Part shown: positions 32,477-38,810 of the stretch, piece by piece
Position numbering within the stretch: position 1 is the stretch's first letter
Layout: the number at the start of each line of letters is the position of its first letter
DNA from: Prevotella sp.
GTDB taxonomy: Bacteria; Bacteroidota; Bacteroidia; Bacteroidales; Bacteroidaceae
NCBI GenBank assembly: GCA_016901395.1
Contig: JAEAMQ010000024.1
Coordinates: 1-64,000 of the forward strand
Direction of reading: 5' to 3'
Length of the DNA: 64,000 nucleotides
Position numbers and translations under genes: made by a program
The notes under the pieces: model-generated
Told to the model about the DNA's origin: nothing
What the model saw: only the letters and a program-made list of their open reading frames with translations
Database searches by the model: none

Positions 32477-34423
32477 TCAAGAGTGGCGGGAGGCCTGCAC
32501 CATCGACATGACGCGTAGCCAGTTGCCACCCCAAATCTTCTGAATGTCCTGCTCGCTGTATTTGCGACGCAACAGATGGAGCGTGAAATTGATGAGCTCG
32601 GAGGCATCGGCGCAGCCACGTACGGTGCCATCGCCATCGAAATCGGTGCCGATGCCCACATGGTCGATGCCCATCACGGCTATCGCATGCTCCAGATGGT
32701 CGATGACATCGAGCACGGTGGCCTCGGTGCCCTTGCGCAGGAAGCCCTGATAGAACGTGGTGTGGGCCACGCCACCCTTGCGGGCGAGGGCGCGCATCTG
32801 GTCGTCGGTGAGGTTGCGCAACACGTCGCAGAGCGCACGGGAGTTGCTATGAGAGCACACGATGGGGGTGCTACTGATATCCAATGCGTCGTAGAACGAC
32901 TTCTCCGAAGCATGGCTCAGGTCGACCATGATGCCCTCCTCGTTCATCCGATGGATGACCTTCTCGCCGAATTGCGATACGCCGTTGTGCATGTTGCTGC
33001 CGCGCGCACTGTCGCAGATGTCGTTGTCGCCATTGTGACAGAGCGTGATATACACCACGCCGCGCTGTGCAAAGTGGCGCACATTCGACAGGTCATGGCT
33101 GAGGGCGAGACCGTTTTCGATGCCAAACATGATGGACTTGCGCCCCTTGCGCTTGTCCTCATAGAGGTCCACGGGGGTGCGGGCGATGCTGATATAACGG
33201 CTGTTTTTGTCGACGATCTGCTCCAGTTTGTCGAAGATGAGGTCGGCATACTCAGTCGGGGAGAGCTGTGTGGTGATGCCTTTGAGCTGCGGATTGTGCT
33301 GGATGATGCCCGCAATGTCGACCTTCGAGGAGAATTGCTCGCCAAGTTTCGGCTGCGGCAGGTAGGCCACCATGATAACGGCATCCTGCCGTCCCTCGGT
33401 CATCTTATGAAGATCGTAGAGTATGCGTGGGTCGCGCTGGTCGAATTGCACGCCCTGCGGGAAAAACATCGGGGTGTCGCAATGGGTGTCAAGCGTGAGC
33501 ACGCGGTCGTGGAGCTGCTTCGCCACGTAGAAGTTCTGGGCGCGTCCGACGAGCCACCGGAAGAGTTTCAAGCCCTCTTCCTCTAACCATTCGGGGTGCC
33601 ACTGCACGCCAAGGATGGGTTTATATTCCGCACTCTCGATGGCTTCGATGACACCATCGGGTGCCGTCGCTGTGACGCGAAAACGCTTTCCGGGGTCGGC
33701 CACCGCCTGGTGGTGGAAGGAGTTGACGTAGATGGAAATCCCAATATTATCCTTCGAGACCATTCCCCTACCCTCTTTTGCGGGAGATGAGGTGCTGACA
33801 CCACCCATTTCAATATTTTTTCCAGTGGAGGATGAGTCAATTCCCTGATAGATTTCGGCCAGATAGGAGTCTGCGTCAATATTCACCGAATGTGTTACCT
33901 CGTTGCGGTCAGCGTCCTGCGAGTGTTTGATGAAACGCCCGACAGACCGTTCTTTTCCCCTCCCTTCGGGGGAGGGGTTAGGGGAGAGGCTTATATCCTG
34001 CTCCACCTTTCCACCCAACGCCATGGCCAGAGTCTGGATGCCGCGGCAGATGCCGAGCATGGGGATTTGGCGGTTGTAGGCCAGTCGGGTGATGAGGAGC
34101 TCGGCAAGGTCGCGCTTCGCATTGATATTGCCTAAGCCTTTCACGGGTTCTTCGCCAGCCCAGAGGGGGTTGTAGTCACCCCCGCCGGTAAGAATCAGAC
34201 CGTCGAGATGGTCCAACGTGTTGATGATGGCGGCCTCATCGGCCAATGGCGGGATAATGATCGGGGTGCCGCCGGCACTGACCACCTGCTCGTAATAACG
34301 CTCGCGCAGGGTCGCATCGCCGTCGGAATAATTAGCGGTTATGCCGATTATCGGTTGATGATCGGCCTCAGGGAACTGCGCATAGAACTTGTTCAGATGC
34401 GCGTCGATGTCGAAATGGTTCAT
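32477..34423 (-). CDS. Fused class I amidotransferase (C26 gamma-glutamyl hydrolase-like) and M19 membrane-dipeptidase-like enzyme
   Basis: The 648-residue protein joins two peptide-cleaving domains. Residues about 24-295 are a PuuD/C26-type glutamine-amidotransferase fold: ILTGGGDYNP, nucleophile in LGICRGIQ (Cys126), and VQWHPEW (His276, Glu278). Residues about 305-648 are an M19 renal-dipeptidase-like zinc enzyme, beginning LDTHCDTP (His-x-Asp ligands) and including VDLSHASEKSF, CSHSNSRAL and GIDHVGIGTDFDG. Together they could remove a gamma-glutamyl group and then split the released dipeptide; this is inference. Two dispersed repeats add SLSPNPSPEGRG (about 145-156) and TSSPAKEGRGM (about 211-221) to the first domain. 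No signal peptide is seen. It overlaps the lrp gene by ATGA. Confidence 0.9.
   Translation of the reverse strand: MNHFDIDAHLNKFYAQFPEADHQPIIGITANYSDGDATLRERYYEQVVSAGGTPIIIPPLADEAAIINTLDHLDGLILTGGGDYNPLWAGEEPVKGLGNINAKRDLAELLITRLAYNRQIPMLGICRGIQTLAMALGGKVEQDISLSPNPSPEGRGKERSVGRFIKHSQDADRNEVTHSVNIDADSYLAEIYQGIDSSSTGKNIEMGGVSTSSPAKEGRGMVSKDNIGISIYVNSFHHQAVADPGKRFRVTATAPDGVIEAIESAEYKPILGVQWHPEWLEEEGLKLFRWLVGRAQNFYVAKQLHDRVLTLDTHCDTPMFFPQGVQFDQRDPRILYDLHKMTEGRQDAVIMVAYLPQPKLGEQFSSKVDIAGIIQHNPQLKGITTQLSPTEYADLIFDKLEQIVDKNSRYISIARTPVDLYEDKRKGRKSIMFGIENGLALSHDLSNVRHFAQRGVVYITLCHNGDNDICDSARGSNMHNGVSQFGEKVIHRMNEEGIMVDLSHASEKSFYDALDISSTPIVCSHSNSRALCDVLRNLTDDQMRALARKGGVAHTTFYQGFLRKGTEATVLDVIDHLEHAIAVMGIDHVGIGTDFDGDGTVRGCADASELINFTLHLLRRKYSEQDIQKIWGGNWLRVMSMVQASRHS
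33758..33800. repeat. Palindromic dispersed repeat inside the C26-M19 gene (copy i)
   Basis: ATTCCCCTACCCTCTTTTGC followed by GGGAGATGAGG, in frame; the minus strand reads SSPAKEGRG. More diverged than copy j. Confidence 0.7.
33951..33992. repeat. Palindromic dispersed repeat inside the C26-M19 gene (copy j)
   Basis: TTTTCCCCTCCCTTCGGGGG followed by AGGGGTTAGGGGAGAGGC, in frame; the minus strand encodes LSPNPSPEGRGK. Confidence 0.9.
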
Positions 34424-34887
34424 GCTTCGTCAAAACTGACGGGTATCTCGCGCTTGATACTCTGCTCAAGAGAGATAAGGGTTTCGGTGGAAACCACACC
34501 CGAAATGGTCTGGAGTTTGTTGTTGAGCAGGTCCATCAACTGCTCATTGTCGCGGGCATAGGCCTTGACAAGCATCGTGTAAGAGCCGGTAGTGAAGTGG
34601 CATTCCACAATTTCGGGAATGTTCATCAGGCGCTTCACGACCTCCTTATACATGGATCCGCGCTCGAGATTGAGGCCTACATAGGTGCAGGTGCTGTAGC
34701 CGAGGCTCTTCGGATTGACGTCGAAGCCACTGCCGGTAATCACTCCTGCCTCCATGAGGCGCTGCACACGCTGATGGATGGCGGCCCTGGAGACACCGCA
34801 TTCTGCAGCTACGTCCTTAAAGGGAATGCGCGCATTCTTTGATAGTATCGAAAGGATTTTCTTGTCTAAGTTGTCAATTTTTTCCAT
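34420..34887 (-). CDS. Lrp/AsnC-family transcriptional regulator
   Basis: The 155-residue protein has the AsnC-type N-terminal helix-turn-helix (LDKKILSILSKNARIPFKDVA, then CGVSRAAIHQRVQRL, about 8-44) and the C-terminal RAM ligand-binding domain (from VNPKSLGYSTCTYVGLNL). These proteins sense amino acids or related small molecules. Its stop overlaps the start of the C26-M19 gene, so it probably regulates the peptide/amino-acid catabolic run behind it. A well-spaced promoter lies upstream. Confidence 0.95.
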   Translation of the reverse strand: MEKIDNLDKKILSILSKNARIPFKDVAAECGVSRAAIHQRVQRLMEAGVITGSGFDVNPKSLGYSTCTYVGLNLERGSMYKEVVKRLMNIPEIVECHFTTGSYTMLVKAYARDNEQLMDLLNNKLQTISGVVSTETLISLEQSIKREIPVSFDEA

Positions 34888-34922
34888 GTCAAAACTTTGT
34901 CTATTTGTTTTTCAATTGATAG

Positions 34923-34953
34923 CAAAAGTAGATAAATTAAATGATACAGACAA
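34923..34953 (-). promoter_or_regulatory. Bacteroidetes-type promoter of lrp
   Basis: On the minus strand TTGT (34953-34950) and TACTTTTG (34930-34923) are 19 bp apart, 35 bp before the start codon. The -33 box abuts the hairpin at 34955-34990. Confidence 0.75.
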
Positions 34954-34954
34954 C

Positions 34955-34990
34955 AAATTGCACGGATATTTTATCATATCCGTGCAATTT
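34955..34990 (-). terminator. Perfect 15-bp hairpin between the FKBP cluster and lrp
   Basis: AAATTGCACGGATAT and ATATCCGTGCAATTT pair perfectly around six bases. On the minus strand it is followed by TTTGTTGT, so it can end the FKBP transcript just before the lrp promoter. Confidence 0.75.
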
Positions 34991-35021
34991 GCTATATCCC
35001 AAGGGGATGAAGGGGGAAAAA

Positions 35022-35135
35022 TCGGACCGATATGACCGGTCGGTGGGGTCTGACTGGTCGGACAAATCAGGCCAGTCGGACGAGTCGGAAAATCGGACGA
35101 GTCGGACAAGTCAGACCAGTCCGACCCGTCTGAAA
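35022..35135. repeat. TCGGACNAG 9-bp tandem array (about 12 units)
   Basis: Units such as TCGGACAAA, TCGGACGAG (twice), TCGGACAAG, TCAGACCAG and TCCGACCCG follow each other at 9-bp steps, with one 8-bp unit at 35085. It ends 11 bp before the FKBP stop codon. Confidence 0.92.
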
Positions 35136-35146
35136 GCCAAGAAAGA

Positions 35147-36154
35147 CTACTTGCGGCGGCTCTTGGAGGCTGCCTTGGAAGCCGAAGCCTTGGCAGCTTT
35201 GGCGTTAGAGTCAGTAGCTTTGGCACCAGAAGCAGCGGCGGCAGGGGCCTCAACAGGCTGGATTCCCACCAGTTCCACTGTGAAAATCAGCGTGGAATAA
35301 GGTTTGATCTGACCAGCCTGACGCTCTCCGTAGGCCAGATTTTGAGGGATATAAATCTCCCATTTGCTGCCCACAGGCATGTTGGTCAGAGCCTCAGTCC
35401 ATCCCTTGATGACCTGATTGCAACGGAAACTATCGGTCTTCTTGCCGCCATGACGCGACGTAGCGTCAAAAACGTTGCCATCGATGGTCTTGCCTTCATA
35501 GATCACTTCCACCGTCTGGTCGGCCGTCGGCTTAGGACCGTTGCCGGCAGTGAGCACCTTATACTGGAGTCCGGAGGGCAAAACGACTACCCCCGGCTTG
35601 GTGGCGTTGGTCTTAAGCCATGCTTCGTTTTCGGCCTTCATAGCGGCATCCTTGGCCTCTTTGATGGCTTTCACACGACCCTCAAAGAGCGCACGCGCAG
35701 CCTCTGCCTTATAAATAGAGGTGTCTGACTTCACACCGGCGATGAAACCCTGCTGGAACAGGTCGCTGCGGAGAGAGTCGGGCGTGCCTTCCAACTCTTT
35801 GTTGAGGTTGGGATAGATGCCGTTTTTCACCTGCGAGGCAATCTGATTGCCGGCCATATAAGCCACAAATGCAGGGTCATTGGTCTTGGAAAGCGACTCC
35901 TGATAGCCGCGCACGAAGTCGGCCAGGTATGCCGTGTCGACGTGAAGTTGCTGCTGGAGATAAGGCAACAGGCCCTGGGTGGCCGACAATCCGGCCGCAT
36001 AACTCAGCGAGTCGGCACTCGACGTGAGCACCACCGGCTTCACAGCTTCTGCTGTCTCTGCTTTCTTTTTCTTGTCCTTCTTGTTTCCTGCCTGAAGGTT
36101 TGAGAAGGATGCGCTGGCCAATAAAGCTACGGCCATGAACAGAATCTTCTTCAT
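35147..36154 (-). CDS. Exported FKBP-type peptidyl-prolyl isomerase with lysine/alanine tail
   Basis: It assists folding of exported proteins by cis-trans isomerisation at proline. The 335-residue protein has a signal peptide (MKKILFMAVALLASASFSNLQA), a lysine-rich start of the mature part (KKDKKKK), a Mip/FkpA-type N-terminal dimerisation region (ADSLSYAAGLSATQG, about 49) and the FKBP domain (VLPSGLQYKVLTAGNG near 196 to TLIFTVELVGI near 297). After that comes an unusual Ala/Lys/Ser-rich tail of about 35 residues. It is the last of three consecutive FKBP genes. Confidence 0.93.
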   Translation of the reverse strand: MKKILFMAVALLASASFSNLQAGNKKDKKKKAETAEAVKPVVLTSSADSLSYAAGLSATQGLLPYLQQQLHVDTAYLADFVRGYQESLSKTNDPAFVAYMAGNQIASQVKNGIYPNLNKELEGTPDSLRSDLFQQGFIAGVKSDTSIYKAEAARALFEGRVKAIKEAKDAAMKAENEAWLKTNATKPGVVVLPSGLQYKVLTAGNGPKPTADQTVEVIYEGKTIDGNVFDATSRHGGKKTDSFRCNQVIKGWTEALTNMPVGSKWEIYIPQNLAYGERQAGQIKPYSTLIFTVELVGIQPVEAPAAAASGAKATDSNAKAAKASASKAASKSRRK

Positions 36155-36253
36155 TTCAAAATAGTTTAATCGTTATCGATAAATAGACAGACCATTTCTG
36201 GGAAACAGTCTATACCATATTTCTACATAGATTGACTGATAGGGACTTCATAG

Positions 36254-36296
36254 AAAAACCCCTCCTCGTGGACAATGGGTCCCAGATGGAGGGGTT
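36254..36296 (-). terminator. Terminator after the middle FKBP gene
   Basis: On the minus strand AACCCCTCC and GGAGGGGTT pair around 22 bases and are followed by TTTTT. Confidence 0.8.
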
Positions 36297-36314
36297 GATA
36301 GGGTGAGTGGGCAA

Positions 36315-37193
36315 TTACTTGCCTACCTTGAGAAGTTCGATTTTGAAGATAAGCGTAGAGAAAGGCTTAATCTGTCCTGCCTGACGCTCCTTGTAAGCGA
36401 GGTTCTGGGGAATGTAAACCTCCCATACAGAACCCTCGGGCATGTGGGTCAGAGCCTCTGTCCAGCCGGGGATAAACTGCTTGGGCTGGATGGTAACCGG
36501 GCCTTGTCCGTTGGTGTAGGAGCTTTCAAATACCTTGCCGTCGATGGTGCGGCCCTCATAGTTCACCTTCACTGTGGTGGTGTCTGTGGGGATAGCGCCC
36601 TTACCTTCCTTGATAACCTTATACTGAAGACCTGAGGGAAGTGTCACCACACCGGCTTTCTTCTTGTTCTCGGCGAGGAATTTCTCACCGGCAACCTTGT
36701 TGGGACCAAACTCCTTCTCCATGGTCTTGCTCTTGATAGCCTCCATCTTGGTCTGTGCAATCTGGTTGGCAGCCTCTGCAGTGAAGATGCCCTTCTTGCC
36801 TGTTGCGCCTGTCACGAAACCGGCGAGCAGGTTTTTCAGTGAGATGGTCTTGGTGGAATCAGAGCCGTAAACCTCGTGGTTGATGCCCTTGACGAGCTTA
36901 GTAGACAACTGCTGACCTACCTGGAGACCCATGATATAGGCAGCTTTCTTCTTGTCGTCACCGGCGTTCACGCCCTCGTTGATACCTTTCACAAACTCGT
37001 CCATGTAGGTAGTGTCGATTACCTGACCCTGCTGGATGGCCTGACGAACATACTGCGACTGCACTAATCCGATGGCATAGCTCATGGAGTCTACGTCAGT
37101 CTTAAGGTCAGCCTTAGGTGTTGATGAGTTGCCACAGGCACTAAAGGCAGCTGTAGCGATAGCCATTGCGGCTAAAACTTTCAAACTTTTCAT
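36315..37193 (-). CDS. FKBP-type peptidyl-prolyl isomerase lipoprotein
   Basis: The 292-residue protein begins MKSLKVLAAMAIATAAFSAC, a lipoprotein signal with the lipidated cysteine at about residue 20, so it is membrane anchored facing the periplasm or outside. The N-terminal region (DSMSYAIGLVQSQYVRQ) is of Mip/FkpA type and the FKBP domain runs from LPSGLQYKVIKEGKG to TLIFKIELLKV. It shares the GWTEALTHMPEGSVWEVYIP segment with its neighbours, showing the three arose by duplication. Confidence 0.94.
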   Translation of the reverse strand: MKSLKVLAAMAIATAAFSACGNSSTPKADLKTDVDSMSYAIGLVQSQYVRQAIQQGQVIDTTYMDEFVKGINEGVNAGDDKKKAAYIMGLQVGQQLSTKLVKGINHEVYGSDSTKTISLKNLLAGFVTGATGKKGIFTAEAANQIAQTKMEAIKSKTMEKEFGPNKVAGEKFLAENKKKAGVVTLPSGLQYKVIKEGKGAIPTDTTTVKVNYEGRTIDGKVFESSYTNGQGPVTIQPKQFIPGWTEALTHMPEGSVWEVYIPQNLAYKERQAGQIKPFSTLIFKIELLKVGK

Positions 37194-37221
37194 TTGTTTA
37201 ATTAGATTTTATCTGTATTGA

Positions 37222-37803
37222 TTACTTCACTTTGATAAGCTCCACATCGAAGATGAGGGTGGCAAACGGCGGAATTGACTGTCCTGCGCCGCGCTCACCG
37301 TATCCGAGTGTGTAAGGAATGAAGAAGCGATACTTAGCTCCTTCCTGCATAAGCTGCAGTCCCTCGGTCCATCCGGCAATCACCTGGTTGAGTCCAAATG
37401 TTGCGGTTTCGCCACGCTGATAGCTGCTGTCGAACACCTGTCCGTTGATGAGCGTACCCTCATAGTGACATTCTACCTGGTCGGTGGCACTCGGCTTCTT
37501 GCCGTTGCCCTCTTTCAACACCTGATACTGCAATCCTGAAGGCAGTGTCACCACACCCTCCTTCTTACCGTTTTCGGCCAAAAAGTCTGCGCCCTTAGAC
37601 TTGGCATCCTTGGCCTGTTCCTCTGCTTTCTGCTCGAAGAATGTCTGAACGGCGGTCTGTGCCTCGGCGTCTGAGAGTGCTGCCTTACCGGCAAATACGT
37701 CTTTGACAGCCTGAGCGAAATCATCAACATTCAATTCTGTGGCATTCATCTGCTGGAGCTGATGACCAATGCTCATGCCCAAAGCGTAACTTACTTTATC
37801 CAT
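37222..37803 (-). CDS. FKBP-type peptidyl-prolyl isomerase without signal peptide
   Basis: The 193-residue protein begins MDKVSYALGMSIGHQLQQMN with no export signal, so it should be cytoplasmic. It has the short FkpA-type dimerisation region, then an FKBP domain (VTLPSGLQYQVLKEGNGKKP to TLIFDVELIKV) including NQVIAGWTEGLQLM. It is first in the minus-strand trio, so one cluster supplies cytoplasmic, lipid-anchored and soluble exported isomerases. A TATCTTTG element lies upstream at 37841-37834. Confidence 0.94.
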   Translation of the reverse strand: MDKVSYALGMSIGHQLQQMNATELNVDDFAQAVKDVFAGKAALSDAEAQTAVQTFFEQKAEEQAKDAKSKGADFLAENGKKEGVVTLPSGLQYQVLKEGNGKKPSATDQVECHYEGTLINGQVFDSSYQRGETATFGLNQVIAGWTEGLQLMQEGAKYRFFIPYTLGYGERGAGQSIPPFATLIFDVELIKVK

Positions 37804-37833
37804 TTCTATTAGCTATGATTTATAATTAACGCA

Positions 37834-37841
37834 CAAAGATA
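37834..37841 (-). promoter_or_regulatory. -7 element (TATCTTTG) of the FKBP cluster
   Basis: On the minus strand, 30 bp before the start codon at 37803; the nearest TTGT is about 16 bp upstream, shorter than usual. Confidence 0.5.
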
Positions 37842-37923
37842 CTATTTTTAATTGTTTACAAGGCTTTTATTGCCAAAAAAATACTATTTTTGTGCAATAA
37901 TAACATTCAATCAACAGCAACCT

Positions 37924-38622
37924 ATGAAAAAGAAAGCAGTGTTCCTCACGGGTGCCGGCATGTCGGTGGAAAGTGGTTTCAAGACCTTCCGCGGCAACGA
38001 CGGCTTGTGGGAGAACTATCCCGTGGAGCAGGTAGCATCGCATGAGGGCTGGGAGGCCGACCCTGTGCTGGTGACCAATTTCTACAATATGCTGCGCCGA
38101 AAACTATGGAATGCACAGCCCAACGAGGGTCACAGACTCATCGCCGAGATGGAAAACGACTACGATGTGGCGGTGCTCACGCAGAACGTCGACGACCTGC
38201 ACGAGCGCGCAGGGTCGTCTAAGGTGATCCATCTGCATGGCGAACTGTCGAAGGTGTGCTCCTCGGTCGACCCCTATGACAGCCGTTATATCCGGCAACT
38301 CACGCCCGAATCGTCCGACGTAGAACCACTCACCAAGGCCGGCGACGGGTCGTTGCTGCGGCCGTTTATCGTTTTCTTCGGCGAGAGCGTGCCTATGCTT
38401 GAGCCGGCCGCAAGGGAGGCTTCGGAGGCCGACCTCTTTGTCATCATCGGCACATCGCTCAATGTTTATCCCGCCGCCGGACTGGTGAGGTACGCCCGCC
38501 GCGGCTGCCCCATCTATCTCATCGACCCCAATCCGGTGAACTTCGAGCCCATGTCTAATTTCACCCACATCCAGAAGGGTGCCTCTGAAGGCATGCGCGA
38601 ACTCCTCGAACGACTGAAATAG
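37924..38622 (+). CDS. Sir2-family NAD-dependent protein deacylase
   Basis: Sirtuins remove acyl groups from lysines using NAD+. The start at 37924 gives MKKKAVFLTGAGMSVESGF; the longer frame to 37852 adds AT-rich spacer. The NAD site is GAGMSVESGFKTFRG (about 10-24), the catalytic histidine is in TQNVDDLHERAGS...IHLHGEL (about 92-117), and FFGESVP and IIGTSLNVYPAAGL follow. Only one cysteine (KVCSSVDP) occurs where four zinc ligands are found in most sirtuins, so the zinc ribbon is degenerate, a state I believe is common in Bacteroidetes. Total 232 residues. Substrate unknown. Confidence 0.94.
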   Translation: MKKKAVFLTGAGMSVESGFKTFRGNDGLWENYPVEQVASHEGWEADPVLVTNFYNMLRRKLWNAQPNEGHRLIAEMENDYDVAVLTQNVDDLHERAGSSKVIHLHGELSKVCSSVDPYDSRYIRQLTPESSDVEPLTKAGDGSLLRPFIVFFGESVPMLEPAAREASEADLFVIIGTSLNVYPAAGLVRYARRGCPIYLIDPNPVNFEPMSNFTHIQKGASEGMRELLERLK

Positions 38623-38810
38623 CCCCGCCCCGACTCCCCTCTCCCATTGCCCGAAACTACCCTTTCCACGACAACCCTGCGGAGATTGGAAAAAGGGTAA
38701 TGCGAAATGACTTTCGACGAACAGCATGATCCGCTCATCAAACGTATTTTTTAAACCTAACATGAACAGGTGACCGCTCGCCTGACAGCATTTATCATCA
38801 ACTCAAAAAC

